Notes: generated by a model from the sequence alone, not told the origin. A stretch of 64,000 nucleotides of DNA from DASXRA01 sp963737425 (GCA_963737425.1 CAVTSX010000006.1:1-64000), one strand, 5' to 3'; positions 15,982-27,853 are shown, counted from the stretch's first letter. Translations and numbers: made by a program.

Positions 15982-17255
15982 TTGCCGGTCGGCTTGAACC
16001 ACTGCGAGACGCCCTTCTGCATGTCGCGGGCAACCGCCTCAGCGGATTCCTTACCCAGCAACATGTTCTGCAGGCCTTCCGCTTCGAGATCACTGCCCAG
16101 CGGCGTGCCGTAACGGAAATCGACCAGCATGAAGTACGGCGTCGGGTTGGTGCGGTAGCCCTGCACCATCTGCTTGAGCAACTCGTCCGAGGATTGCACG
16201 CCGTTCACCAGCGAGACCTGCTTCAACTTGTCGGCGACCATCTGGCCGAACTCCGACGTGGTCATCCACTGCAGTAGTTCGAGCGCTTCCTTCTGGTGCT
16301 TCGACTTTGCGTTGAGCCCGAAGGATGCGTCGACCCAGCCGACCTGCAGGGGGTGGTCAACCGGCGAACCCGCAGGCGGGGGCGCGTTGAACACACCCAG
16401 GTTGAGCTTGGAATTGATCGCCTTGATCGGCGCAAGTGCGAATGAACCTTCGGGGATCATGGCGGCCTTGCCCGTGGCGAAGAGGGTCTGCACGTCCGTC
16501 TCGCCCAGGCCCATCATGTCCTTCGGGAAGTACGGCTTGAGCTGGCCGAGCACGCCGAGTGCCGCTGTGTAGGCCGGATCGGTGAGTGTTGCCTGCCCGC
16601 TGAGTACCTTCTTCTCGAAATCCGGACCGCCATAGCGTGTCGCGCCGAACGCGTCGTCATACAACGGCAGCAACCAGTTGTCCTTGCCCGAAGTCGCAAA
16701 CGGCGTGACACCGTTCTGCTTGAGCGTGTTCGCAACGGAGATCAGCTGATCCCACGTCGTCGGCGGCTGCAGGTTGTACTTCGCGAAGATGTCCTTGTTG
16801 TAGTAGGTCTGGAAGGTCGCCATCTCCAGCGGGACGCCGTAGACCTTGCCGTCGGCCTTGCCACGCGCGCCGTCCAGCGACGTCTTGCCGAAGTTCGAGA
16901 GTCCGGCCACCTTGCCGTCGAGCGCGACGAGGTTGTGCGCCTGGACGAGCGGTTGCAACCCGCCGTACGAACGCAACTGCATCACGTCGGGACCGCCGGG
17001 CTGGGTCAGCCCCGTCGACAGGATCGTGTTGTAGTCGGTGGCCTTGTACGGCTTGAAGTCGACGGTGATGTTCGAATGTGCCTTGTGGAACGAGTCGAAC
17101 ATCTGCCGGTAGGTGGCGGCGTCTTCGGGCCGCCACGACCACACCGACAGGGTGACCTTGCCGCCGCCGGACGAACTCGTCGTCGAGCAAGCACTCACAC
17201 CGGCGACCGCCAGCGCCGATACGGCGACGATCGCTAGCTTTCTGCGGGTTCTCAT
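15978..17255 (-). CDS. Sugar-binding lipoprotein of an ABC importer
   Basis: This is a family 1 extracellular solute-binding protein of 425 residues. The signal sequence MRTRRKLAIVAVSALAVAGVSAC ends in a lipobox with the lipidated Cys at residue 23, followed by a Ser/Gly linker. The mature part has the usual CUT1 features (TLSVWSWRPEDAATYRQM, PGGPDVMQLRSYG, GVPLEMATFQTYYNKDIFAKYNL). Its ATG overlaps the murQ stop (ATGA). It captures a carbohydrate outside the membrane; MurNAc, a MurNAc-peptide or a related amino sugar is inferred from the neighbours. Confidence 0.92.
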   Translation of the reverse strand: MRTRRKLAIVAVSALAVAGVSACSTTSSSGGGKVTLSVWSWRPEDAATYRQMFDSFHKAHSNITVDFKPYKATDYNTILSTGLTQPGGPDVMQLRSYGGLQPLVQAHNLVALDGKVAGLSNFGKTSLDGARGKADGKVYGVPLEMATFQTYYNKDIFAKYNLQPPTTWDQLISVANTLKQNGVTPFATSGKDNWLLPLYDDAFGATRYGGPDFEKKVLSGQATLTDPAYTAALGVLGQLKPYFPKDMMGLGETDVQTLFATGKAAMIPEGSFALAPIKAINSKLNLGVFNAPPPAGSPVDHPLQVGWVDASFGLNAKSKHQKEALELLQWMTTSEFGQMVADKLKQVSLVNGVQSSDELLKQMVQGYRTNPTPYFMLVDFRYGTPLGSDLEAEGLQNMLLGKESAEAVARDMQKGVSQWFKPTGN

Positions 17256-18244
17256 GCCTGTGCCCCTTCGTTCGATCCGCGGATACGGTCACGTTCGATT
17301 TCACCGGTCTGTTCGGCTTCGGTTCCGACGAGCGTCAGGGCACGGCGCACCCCGCCCTCGGCAGCTGTCAGCGCCCTTCGGGCACGGTCGACCGGCACCT
17401 CGGCGAGAAGCGCGACGAGCGCCACCCGGCAGTCGCCGTCGGCCCGAGCTACCGCGGCCGCGCACGTGTCGTGGTCGAGGCCGGTCGCTTCGACGAGGAT
17501 GCGCACCACGCGACCGCGCAGCTTCGCATTCGTCGCGGCCACCGCGACCATGAGGTTGGAGTAGGTGCGTTCCAGGCGGACCATCAGCGCTGTCGAGAAC
17601 GCGTTCAGCAGCAGTTTCTGCGCGGTGCCGGCCTTCATCCGGGTCGAGCCCGCAATCACCTCGGGACCGGTGGCCACCGCCACGTGCACGTCGACTCGCG
17701 TTCCGAGATCGGCCTCGGGATTGGCGGAGATGAGTACGGTGCTCGCCCCGCTCTGGCCCGCCGCGTGCAATGCGCCTGTGACGTAAGGGGTTCTGCCGCT
17801 CGCGGTCAGCCCGATCGCGACATCGCCCGCCTCGACGGACGCGGCGTCGGCGGCCCCGCTGGCGGCGTCGTCCTCGACGTCTTCGACCGGCTGGGCAAGC
17901 GCCTGCGAGCCACCGGCATGATGCGCGACGACGCGGTCCGGCTCGATGGCGTATGTGGGGATCAGTTCGGCGGCGTCGAGTACCGCGATCCGCCCGGACG
18001 TTCCGGCACCGAAGTAGTGGACGCGGTGGCCCGCACGCAGCGCCGCGGACGCCAGATCGACCGCCTCGGCGAGCGCGGGAAGCGCGGAACGCACTGCGCT
18101 TGCGACGTTCGCGTCCTCGTCGTTGATCATTCGCAGCATGTCGACGGTGGGCCGGATGTCGATATCAAGCGTTCGCGGATTGCGCTCCTCGGTAGGTGCG
18201 AGCACCCAGGCGGCGCGCATGTCCGGGTCGAGTTGCTCGGTCAT
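17252..18244 (-). CDS. murQ: N-acetylmuramic acid 6-phosphate etherase
   Basis: MurQ removes the D-lactyl ether from MurNAc-6-phosphate, giving GlcNAc-6-phosphate in cell-wall recycling. The 330-residue SIS-domain protein shows TEERNPRTLDIDIRP at the start, the sugar-phosphate loop YFGAGTSGRIAVLDAAELIPT, and GPEVIAGSTRMKAGTAQKLLLNAFST, all hallmarks of the family. ATG 18244 overlaps the stop of the RpiR regulator (ATGA). It lies between regulator and importer, so uptake and breakdown are coregulated. Confidence 0.95.
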   Translation of the reverse strand: MTEQLDPDMRAAWVLAPTEERNPRTLDIDIRPTVDMLRMINDEDANVASAVRSALPALAEAVDLASAALRAGHRVHYFGAGTSGRIAVLDAAELIPTYAIEPDRVVAHHAGGSQALAQPVEDVEDDAASGAADAASVEAGDVAIGLTASGRTPYVTGALHAAGQSGASTVLISANPEADLGTRVDVHVAVATGPEVIAGSTRMKAGTAQKLLLNAFSTALMVRLERTYSNLMVAVAATNAKLRGRVVRILVEATGLDHDTCAAAVARADGDCRVALVALLAEVPVDRARRALTAAEGGVRRALTLVGTEAEQTGEIERDRIRGSNEGAQA

Positions 18245-19176
18245 CGACGGGCACCTCGCGCGGAGATCCGGCGGCTGCGCACGGCCTCGCGCGTGCGCTC
18301 GAGCGCCGCGCGGGTGGCCGTGTAGTGGCGTTGCGCCACGCCGACGAATACGCAGTCGACGACGGTGAGCTGCGCCAGCCGGCTCGCCGTCGCCCCGGAT
18401 CGGAACGTCGTCTCGCGGGCGGCCGTCGTGAGCACGAAGTCGGCCGCCCGCGCGATGGGCGACAGGGGGAAGTTGGTGAGCGCGACCGTAGTGGCCCCGC
18501 GGCGGCCGGCCTCGGCAAGCGCGTCGATGGTGTCGCGGGTGACCCCGGTGTGCGAGATGCCGACCGCGACGTCCTCGCGGCCGAGCAGCGCGGCGCTGGT
18601 GAGCGCGATGTGGGTGTCGGACCACGCGAACGCCACTCGTCCGATGCGGTGCAGCTTCTGCTGGAAGTCCAACGCGACGAACGCGCTGGCGCCGACGCCA
18701 TAGACGTCGATGCGACGGGCTTCGACCAGCGCGTCGATGACCTGCCCGAGGACCGCGACGTCAAGCTGGGCGGCGGTCTCCTCGACGGCCCGGGCGTCGG
18801 CGTAGGAGATCTTCTCGATGACCGCGCCGAGGTCGTCGGTGGGCCGGATGTCGCTGCCGACCACCTTCGCCGACCGGCCGCTTCCCTCCGCGCGGCCGGT
18901 CTCGGCGGCCAAGGCAAGGCGCAGCTCGGAGTAGCCGTGAAAGCCGATCGCCCGGCAGAAGCGCACCGTGGTCGTCTCAGAAACCCCGCATGCGTCCGAC
19001 ATCTCGGTGATCGTCAGACCGGCAACAGCCGCCGGATCGGCCAGGATCTGCTCGCCGACGAGCCGCGCGGCGGGAGGCATTGACGGCAGGAGCCCGCGGA
19101 TGCGGACCACGGTGCCCACCGACAATGGCTCGGCCGCCGCCCGGGATGCGGTGCTTGGCTCCCTTTGACTTCCCAC
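18241..19176 (-). CDS. RpiR-family regulator of the amino-sugar operon
   Basis: An N-terminal HTH_6 domain (SMPPAARLVGEQILADPAAVAGLTITEMSDACGVSETTTVRFCRAIG) is followed by a SIS domain (IDVYGVGASAFVALDFQQKL) that should sense a sugar phosphate such as MurNAc-6P. By position it is a MurR equivalent. GTG 19176 is chosen; GGAGG lies 12 bases upstream. The frame extends to ATG 19212, which would overlap most of the short divergent promoter region. It probably controls both its own operon and the divergent kinase. Confidence 0.88.
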   Translation of the reverse strand: MGSQREPSTASRAAAEPLSVGTVVRIRGLLPSMPPAARLVGEQILADPAAVAGLTITEMSDACGVSETTTVRFCRAIGFHGYSELRLALAAETGRAEGSGRSAKVVGSDIRPTDDLGAVIEKISYADARAVEETAAQLDVAVLGQVIDALVEARRIDVYGVGASAFVALDFQQKLHRIGRVAFAWSDTHIALTSAALLGREDVAVGISHTGVTRDTIDALAEAGRRGATTVALTNFPLSPIARAADFVLTTAARETTFRSGATASRLAQLTVVDCVFVGVAQRHYTATRAALERTREAVRSRRISARGARR

Positions 19177-19249
19177 GGCAGAAAATTTCCTCCATGTCGG
19201 GCATGACGTCAACTGTTTCCGCCGTCCTATCTGCTGCTATTTTCACCGG
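19177..19249. promoter_or_regulatory. Divergent promoter region of regulator and sugar kinase
   Basis: Only 73 bases separate the divergent genes. They contain the near-palindrome GAAAATTTCC (19181-19190) and the 8-base palindrome TGACGTCA (19204-19211). Either could be an operator of the RpiR regulator. No consensus promoter boxes are certain. Confidence 0.4.
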
Positions 19250-20227
19250 ATGGTCGACCTCGTCGTCGGCGTTGACGTCGGCGGCACCACGACGCGATGC
19301 CTCGTCGTCACCCGTACCGGTTCCCCCGCGGGAGCCGGCACCGGAGGCGGCGGCAATCTGCGCTCGAGCGCCGGAGTCCCGGTCGACGGGCTCAGCCAGG
19401 CGCTTCGTACCGCCCTCGCCGAGCTACGGCCCGCCGACGTCCGCGCGGGCGTGTTCGGCATTGCCGGTAGCGGTGCGGCCGGCGCGGTCGTCGCGCGTGA
19501 GGCGGCGGCCACGGCCTGGCGGCTGGCGGGCCTGCCCGGCGAGCCGCGCGTGGTCACCGACCTCGAGGTTGCGTTCGCGGCCGGCACGTCGCGCGCGGAC
19601 GGCCTGCTACTGGTGGCGGGCACCGGAGCGGCGGCCGCCGCCGTGTCGCGGCGGCAGGTCGTACGCCGCTGCGACGGTTACGGCTGGCTGCTCGGCGACG
19701 AGGGCTCGGCGGTCTGGCTGGGGTTGCGCGGCGTTCGCGCAGCACTCGACGCCTACGACGGGCGCGGCCCGTCCACGCGCCTGCGCGACGACGTTGCCGA
19801 ACACCTCGGCGTCCCGCACGACGCCGACTTCGCCCAGCACGCCATCGGGGCGTTGCACGCCCGCGCCCCGGCCTACCTCGGCGCGCTCGCTCCGCTGGTC
19901 ACCCGTGCGGCCGACGCCGGCGACCCAGTGGCCGACGGCCTGGTGCGGGCCGCCGCCGAGCGCCTGGTGGCGGCCGTCGGCGCGGTGCGACCCGCGCTGC
20001 CCCGAGCGCGTGAGCTCGTCCTGGCGGGCTCCCTGCTACTTGCGGACGGACCGCTACGGCGCCGGGTGACCGAGCAACTGCCCGCAGAGTTGCAGCTCCG
20101 CGAGGCCGGCGCGGGAGCCGCCGGTGCCGCCGCGCTGGCGCTCGCTGACCTGATAGACCCGGCCGGCGCGGGCACTGCGCTCGACGCGTCGCTGCACGAG
20201 TCGGTGCTGCGCGCAGCCACCGGCTGA
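19250..20227 (+). CDS. N-acetylglucosamine/MurNAc kinase-like protein (BadF/BcrA ATPase family)
   Basis: The 325-residue protein has the ASKHA sugar-kinase fold. The N-terminal phosphate loop VVGVDVGGTTTRCLV is clear, followed by GVFGIAGSGAAG, VVTDLEVAFAAG and LLLVAGTGAAAAAV, then GWLLGDEGSAVWLGLRGVRAALD, as in GlcNAc kinases of the BadF/BcrA group. It would phosphorylate the imported amino sugar to make the MurQ substrate or GlcNAc-6-P. It is divergent from the regulator-murQ-importer operon across 73 bases. Confidence 0.85.
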   Translation: MVDLVVGVDVGGTTTRCLVVTRTGSPAGAGTGGGGNLRSSAGVPVDGLSQALRTALAELRPADVRAGVFGIAGSGAAGAVVAREAAATAWRLAGLPGEPRVVTDLEVAFAAGTSRADGLLLVAGTGAAAAAVSRRQVVRRCDGYGWLLGDEGSAVWLGLRGVRAALDAYDGRGPSTRLRDDVAEHLGVPHDADFAQHAIGALHARAPAYLGALAPLVTRAADAGDPVADGLVRAAAERLVAAVGAVRPALPRARELVLAGSLLLADGPLRRRVTEQLPAELQLREAGAGAAGAAALALADLIDPAGAGTALDASLHESVLRAATG

Positions 20228-20234
20228 GCCGCTC

Positions 20235-21470
20235 TCAGTGCGGGCGCACCAGGCGGGTGTGCCAGTGCCGCGCCGACGAGTCGGTCAGCTGCGCGACCTG
20301 ATCGATCACCGCACGCAGCCGCCCCGCGTCGTCAGGCGCCTGCTGCCACGCCTGCGACGCGGCGCGATCGAGGGTGCCGGGCGCGCGGTCGATGAGCGCC
20401 GCGACCAGCTCGCTCAGCAACTGACGCTGGGCGGCGAGCCGGTCAAACGCGCCGCGGCGGCGCATCACGTAATGCGCGGCGAGCGCCTTGAGCAGTGCGC
20501 ATTCGGCGACGATCCGCTCTGGAACGACGAGGTCGGCGTCGTATCTGGTCAGGGGCGCCTCACCGTGGGCGGCCCGGGTGGCGCCGATGGCCGCGCCGGC
20601 GAAACGTCCGGTCAGCTCGCTGGTGGCGCGCTTCGCGGCGGCCTGCGCTTCGTAGGAACCGTCGTAGCCGGCCAGGTCGCGCAGCGTCGGCAGGTCGAGC
20701 AGATCATCGAGCACCGGCGCGAGGGCGTCCGGCGACTGGGCCGAATACAGGTCGGCGGCCACCTCGCACAGTGCCTCCCGCGCGGCAGCATCGACCTTCG
20801 ACAGCGCGATGTGCCCGCTGTACACGCCGTCCTCGACATCGTGAACCGAGTAGGCCACGTCGTCGGCCCAGTCCATGACCTGGGCCTCGATGCAGCGCCT
20901 GCCCTCGGGTGCGCCGTGACGGATCCAGGTGAACGCGTCAAGATCGGCGGCGTACACGCCGAACTTTCGCGATCCCGGGACGCGCTGCCAGGGATACTTG
21001 CACGCCGCGTCGAGCGTCGCGCGCGTCAGGTTCAGGCCCACCGGCTCGCCGGACGGCCCGATGATCTTTGCCTCGAGCCTGGTCAGGATGCGCAGGGTCT
21101 GGGCGTTGCCTTCGAAGCCGCCGCAGTCGGCGGCCAGCTGATCGAGCACGTCCTCGCCGTTATGCCCGAACGGCGGATGCCCGAGATCGTGCGCCAGCCC
21201 GGCGGCGTCGACCACGTCCGGATCGCAGCCCAGGGCGGCGCCCATCTCGCGTCCGATCTGGGCCACCTCGAGGGAGTGCGTGAGGCGGGTGCGCGGGAAG
21301 TCGTCCTCGCCCGGCCCGACCACCTGCGTCTTGTCGGCCAGCCGCCGGAACGCGTAGGAGTGCAGGACGCGGGCGCGGTCGCGCGCGAAATCGCTGCGGC
21401 CACGCTGCGCCCCGGCACGTTTGGGCGGCTCGAGGACCCGCCGCTCATGCGCGGCGCCCTGGTAGCTCAC
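20235..21470 (-). CDS. dgt: Deoxyguanosinetriphosphate triphosphohydrolase
   Basis: The enzyme hydrolyses dGTP to deoxyguanosine and triphosphate. The 411-residue HD-domain protein shows metal ligands H65 (TRLTHSLEVAQIG) and H94-D95 (GLAHDLGHPPFGHNGED), the full dGTPase signature. GTG 21470 overlaps the stop of the upstream YbjN gene (GTGA) and is chosen over the longer frame to 21575. In mycobacteria dgt is next to dnaG; here about 9 kb of transport and sugar genes lie between them. Confidence 0.95.
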   Translation of the reverse strand: MSYQGAAHERRVLEPPKRAGAQRGRSDFARDRARVLHSYAFRRLADKTQVVGPGEDDFPRTRLTHSLEVAQIGREMGAALGCDPDVVDAAGLAHDLGHPPFGHNGEDVLDQLAADCGGFEGNAQTLRILTRLEAKIIGPSGEPVGLNLTRATLDAACKYPWQRVPGSRKFGVYAADLDAFTWIRHGAPEGRRCIEAQVMDWADDVAYSVHDVEDGVYSGHIALSKVDAAAREALCEVAADLYSAQSPDALAPVLDDLLDLPTLRDLAGYDGSYEAQAAAKRATSELTGRFAGAAIGATRAAHGEAPLTRYDADLVVPERIVAECALLKALAAHYVMRRRGAFDRLAAQRQLLSELVAALIDRAPGTLDRAASQAWQQAPDDAGRLRAVIDQVAQLTDSSARHWHTRLVRPH

Positions 21471-21961
21471 ATCTGCTCGTCCACCCACTCGGCGAAGCCC
21501 AGCAGCATTTCGATCCAGGTCCCGACGGTGTACTGGATCTGGTCGCGGGTGGCGCCGCGTTCGAAGTCGTAGCACTGCTCGGCGCAGATGCCCACCATGC
21601 CGTCGTCGGGCAGCACCGTGTACGCCTTCGGGCTCAGCTTGGTGCGATTCCAGTCGTCAAGGGCGAGAGCCAGGGTCGGGCGCATCTCGACCGGAAAGCG
21701 ACGGTTGAGGTAGAGCCTGGCCTGCAGTACCTCGCGGTTGTCGCCGTAGTGGAAGAAGAAGATGCTGCACTTGGCCCACCGGACGGTCAGATCGCCGTCA
21801 CCGTCGATCGTGTGCTTGAGCCCGAATTCGTCGAGCAGCTGCTGCAGCAGCGGGGTCTTCGGCACCACGAGAGTTCCCGTGCCGCGCCAACCCGTTCGGG
21901 AGACCACTTCCGTCAGCGAACGGAGACGGCCTCGGAACACGGGTACGAGCCTACCCATCAC
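21467..21961 (-). CDS. YbjN-domain protein
   Basis: The 164-residue soluble protein matches the YbjN/type III secretion chaperone-like fold found in actinobacteria: a short N-terminus, LLQQLLDEFGLKHTIDGDGDLTVRWAKCSIFFFHYGDNREVLQ, then YLNRRFPVEMRPTLALALDDWNRTKLSPKAYTVLPDDGMVGICAE. These are probably peptide or protein-binding modules; no activity is established. It is translationally coupled to dgt. The start could be the second of two adjacent ATGs (21958). Confidence 0.85.
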   Translation of the reverse strand: MMGRLVPVFRGRLRSLTEVVSRTGWRGTGTLVVPKTPLLQQLLDEFGLKHTIDGDGDLTVRWAKCSIFFFHYGDNREVLQARLYLNRRFPVEMRPTLALALDDWNRTKLSPKAYTVLPDDGMVGICAEQCYDFERGATRDQIQYTVGTWIEMLLGFAEWVDEQM

Positions 21962-22099
21962 CGGATGCCCGCCGAATCACGATGAGTGTCCCGCGCGCGA
22001 GACATGCGGCGCCCGAGCGCGCTGGTCACGCGATTGGGGAGGTTGTCGAGGGCGTGCCGTCCGGCGCCGGTCCGGGATGGGTCGCGGTGGTCGCCCGGA

Positions 22100-24775
<2,676 letters not shown>

Positions 24776-24880
24776 CGCGCGCCCCCCTCTAATCGACCGA
24801 TGTCCTCACGAGCGTAGGCCCAGAGCGCCGCTCGCAGAATGTGAGCAACCTGACGACGGGGCGGAAATCACTTCGCGTAG

Positions 24881-26017
24881 TCACCCACCGGAATCAGGAA
24901 GTTCAGCGCCCTCCGGGACGGTGCCGTCGTCGCGTGAGGCGAGCCACCCGTCCGGCAGCGCCACCGCTCTGCGTGCGCTTGTACGCCCGCGCGGGCGCCC
25001 GAGAACGTCCTCGGGAAACGGCTGGTCCAGGTCGAGCTTGCCGAGCAGATCGTCGAGGGCCGCGAGCGACGCGATGCCCCCGAGCGAGGTGCGCACCTCG
25101 CTGCCGACGACGAATCCCTTGAGATACCAGGCCACGTGCTTGCGGAAGTCGCGCAGGCCGCTGTCTTCGCCCAGCCAGTCGGCAAGCAGTTCCGCGTGCC
25201 GGCGCATGACCGCCGCGACCTCGCGCAGATCCGGACGCCGCCGCTCGGCGCGACCGGCGAATGCGGCGACCAGGTCGGCGAACAGCCACGGCCGGCCCAG
25301 ACATCCACGCCCCACCACCACGCCCGCGCAGCCGGTCTCGCGGACCATGCGCAGGGCGTCGTCGGCCTCCCAGATGTCGCCGTTGCCGAGCACCGGGATG
25401 TCGAGCAGGTCGGCCAGTTCGGCGATGGGTGCCCAGTCGGCGCGTCCGGCGTAGAAGTCGGCGGCCGTGCGCCCGTGCAACGCGACGTGCGCGACACCGG
25501 CGTCCTGGGCCCGCAGCGCCGCCTCGCGATAGGTCACGTGATCGGCGTCGATGCCGACGCGCATCTTGACGGTGACCGGCACGACGCCGTCGGCGGCGCG
25601 CACTGCGGCGGTCACGATGTCGGCGAACAGGCCCATGCGCCACGGAAGCGCCGCTCCCCCGCCCTTACGGGTGACCTTCGGGACCGGGCAGCCGAAGTTC
25701 AGATCGACATGATCGGCCAGATCGTCCTGCACGATCATCCGCACCGCGGCGCCCACGACCGTCGGGTCGACGCCGTAGAGCTGGATGCTGCGCGGCTGCT
25801 CGTCCGGCCCGAAACCGATCAGGCGCATCGTCTTCGCGTTGCGTTCGACGAGTGCCCGAGAGGTGATCATCTCGCTGACGAACAGCCCACCACCGGCCGC
25901 GTAGTCGCGGGCCAGCCGGCGGAACGCGACGTTGGTGATGCCGGCCATCGGCGCGAGCACGACCGGAGGGTCGGCAACGACCTTTGCCGACAAGCGCAAT
26001 GGCTGCACGACCGTCAC
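24881..26017 (-). CDS. dusB: tRNA-dihydrouridine synthase
   Basis: This FMN enzyme reduces uridine in the D-loop of tRNA. The 378-residue TIM-barrel protein shows LAPMAGITNVAFRRLARDYAAGGGLFVSEM at the N-terminus, the active Cys110 in DLNFGCPVPKVTRKGGG, and GNGDIWEADDALRM plus GRGCLGRPWLF for FMN binding. Its ATG overlaps the stop of the ECF sigma gene (ATGA). The symbol follows the bacterial DusB group; other Dus types are less likely. Confidence 0.93.
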   Translation of the reverse strand: MTVVQPLRLSAKVVADPPVVLAPMAGITNVAFRRLARDYAAGGGLFVSEMITSRALVERNAKTMRLIGFGPDEQPRSIQLYGVDPTVVGAAVRMIVQDDLADHVDLNFGCPVPKVTRKGGGAALPWRMGLFADIVTAAVRAADGVVPVTVKMRVGIDADHVTYREAALRAQDAGVAHVALHGRTAADFYAGRADWAPIAELADLLDIPVLGNGDIWEADDALRMVRETGCAGVVVGRGCLGRPWLFADLVAAFAGRAERRRPDLREVAAVMRRHAELLADWLGEDSGLRDFRKHVAWYLKGFVVGSEVRTSLGGIASLAALDDLLGKLDLDQPFPEDVLGRPRGRTSARRAVALPDGWLASRDDGTVPEGAELPDSGG

Positions 26018-27267
26018 TCTGGCCCCGCCCCCGGCGCCAGGCGGGCGGCGCGCGCGTGTAGATAGCGCTGCTCGGGCAGGCTGGTGGCGAGGCGCGCCGC
26101 CGCCTGGTAGCTGTCGCGGGCCGCGTCGAGATCGCCCGTCATCTCCAGGAAGTGGGCGCGGACCGCGGCCAACCGGTGGTTGCCGGCCAGCCGCTGATCG
26201 CTATCGAGCGTGGCCAGCTGATCGAGCCCGGACTGCGGCCCGTGCACCATCGCCAGCGCGACGGCATGGTTCAGGGTCACCACTGGATTGTCCGAGAACT
26301 GGTTCAGCAGCTCGTACAGGGCCAGGATCTGCGGCCAGTCGGTGTCGTCGGCGCTGGCCGCTTCGTCGTGGATCGCGGCGATCGCGGCCTGCAACTGGTA
26401 GGGACCGACGACCGCGTGCGACAGCGCGCCGGTGACCAGGTCGACGCCGCGGGCGATGAACTCCTTGTTCCAGAGGGATCGGTCCTGCTCGGTCAGCGGG
26501 ACAAGCCCCCCGTCCGGTGTCGTGCGAGCCGGGCGGCGCGCGTCGGTGAGCAGCATCAGCGCGTAGAGCCCGGTCACCTCGCCGTCCTCGGGCAACTGCT
26601 CGTGCACCATGCGGGCGAGCCGGATCGCCTCGGCGGTGAGGTCGGTGCGATGCAGATCTGGGCCCGACGTGGCCGTGTATCCCTCGTTGAAGATCAGGTA
26701 GAGCACCTGCAACACCGAACTGAGCCGCTCGGCCCGCTCGGCCTCGGGTGGCATCTGGAACGCGATACCGCTGGTCTTGATGGTGCGCTTCGCGCGGCTG
26801 ATGCGCTGCGCCATCGTCGACTCGGGGACGAGGAAGGCACTTGCGATCTCGGCGGTCGTGAGCCCCGCGACGGCGCGCAGGGTCAGGGCGACCTGCGACG
26901 CGGGTGACAGCGCCGGATGGCAGCACATGAACAGCAAGGTGAGCGTGTCGTCCTTCGCGAAGGGGACGTCGGCCGCCGGAGCCACCAGTTCGTCGGCCGG
27001 CATGCTCGCCACGGCGTTCGCCTCACGGCGCCGGCGCGCGGACTCGCTGCGCAGCAGATCGGTCAGCCGGCGCGACGCCACGGTGATCAGCCAACCGCGC
27101 GGGCTGTCGGGGATGCCTTCTTCGGGCCATTGGGTGGCCGCCGCGAGCAACGCCTCCTGGACGGCGTCCTCGCAAAGGTCGAAATTGCCGTATCGCCGGG
27201 CGAGCGCGCCGAGGGCCTGCGGCGCCGTCTCGCGCAGCAGATCCTCGACCCGGGTGGCCGTGGTCAT
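26014..27267 (-). CDS. ECF sigma factor with long C-terminal extension (ECF42-like)
   Basis: Sigma region 2 lies at about residues 20-85 (ARRYGNFDLCEDAVQEALLAAA) and region 4 at about 115-165 (LTLRAVAGLTTAEIASAFLVPESTMAQRISRAKRTIK). About 230 helical residues follow (YLIFNEGYTATSGPDLHRTDLTAEAIRLAR ... LYELLNQFSDNPVVTLNHAVALAMVHGP), the DUF6596/TPR-like domain of the ECF42 group. No anti-sigma gene is near; the extension is thought to control activity. ECF42 genes usually neighbour DGPF (YCII) proteins, whereas here the divergent neighbour is a VOC protein. It overlaps dusB by four bases. Confidence 0.92.
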   Translation of the reverse strand: MTTATRVEDLLRETAPQALGALARRYGNFDLCEDAVQEALLAAATQWPEEGIPDSPRGWLITVASRRLTDLLRSESARRRREANAVASMPADELVAPAADVPFAKDDTLTLLFMCCHPALSPASQVALTLRAVAGLTTAEIASAFLVPESTMAQRISRAKRTIKTSGIAFQMPPEAERAERLSSVLQVLYLIFNEGYTATSGPDLHRTDLTAEAIRLARMVHEQLPEDGEVTGLYALMLLTDARRPARTTPDGGLVPLTEQDRSLWNKEFIARGVDLVTGALSHAVVGPYQLQAAIAAIHDEAASADDTDWPQILALYELLNQFSDNPVVTLNHAVALAMVHGPQSGLDQLATLDSDQRLAGNHRLAAVRAHFLEMTGDLDAARDSYQAAARLATSLPEQRYLHARAARLAPGAGPE

Positions 27268-27481
27268 GCCCTTCGAGCCGTGTGAGCTTGCGAGGTCGAG
27301 TCAACCCGGCCAATGCTCGGTAGCACGCGACGCACGTGTTGGCTCCCTTCTGCGCAGTCCTGCCTGGAATATCGAAACAGATGCGGCCGACGCCATGTCG
27401 ATACGACCGGTCCGGCTTCGACAGAAGGGTAGGAGGCCGACCGTCGGACAGGGCCGGCCTCCCCGACCGGAAGGAGTCAAC

Positions 27482-27853
27482 ATGTTCCAGAACAGCAAGG
27501 CATTCAGCGGCTTTTCAGTGGACGACGTCGCGAAGGCGAAGCAGTTCTACGGAGGGACGCTGGGCCTTAAAGTCTCCGAGGAGAACGGCCTGCTCACGCT
27601 GCACATCGCAGGCGGCTCGGAGATCATCGCCTACCCCAAGCCCGACCACACCCCCGCGAAGTTCACGATTCTGAACTTTCCGGTTGACGACATCGACAAG
27701 GCGGTCGACGGGTTGGGCGCGCGGGGCGTCGAGTTCGAGCGATACGACGGCCTCGCGCAGGACGAGAAGGGGATCGCGCGCAACGAAGGCCCCCAGATTG
27801 CCTGGTTCACCGATCCGGCGGGCAACATCCTGTCGGTGCTGCAACTGAGCTAG
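27482..27853 (+). CDS. VOC-superfamily (glyoxalase-like) protein
   Basis: The 123-residue protein is built of two beta-alpha-beta-beta-beta modules (FSGFSVDDVAKAKQFYGGTLGLKV and FTILNFPVDDIDKAVDGLGARGVEFERYDG), ending in the typical WFTDPAGNILSVLQ. The group includes glyoxalase, bleomycin-resistance and dioxygenase relatives. A ribosome site (GGAAGGAG) precedes ATG 27482. It is divergent from the ECF42-like sigma gene across about 215 bases and may be its target. The substrate is unknown. Confidence 0.88.
   Translation: MFQNSKAFSGFSVDDVAKAKQFYGGTLGLKVSEENGLLTLHIAGGSEIIAYPKPDHTPAKFTILNFPVDDIDKAVDGLGARGVEFERYDGLAQDEKGIARNEGPQIAWFTDPAGNILSVLQLS

Noticed and set aside
25136..26065. A 309-codon plus-strand ORF opposite dusB
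   Set aside because: Antisense shadow; dusB has clear catalytic motifs.
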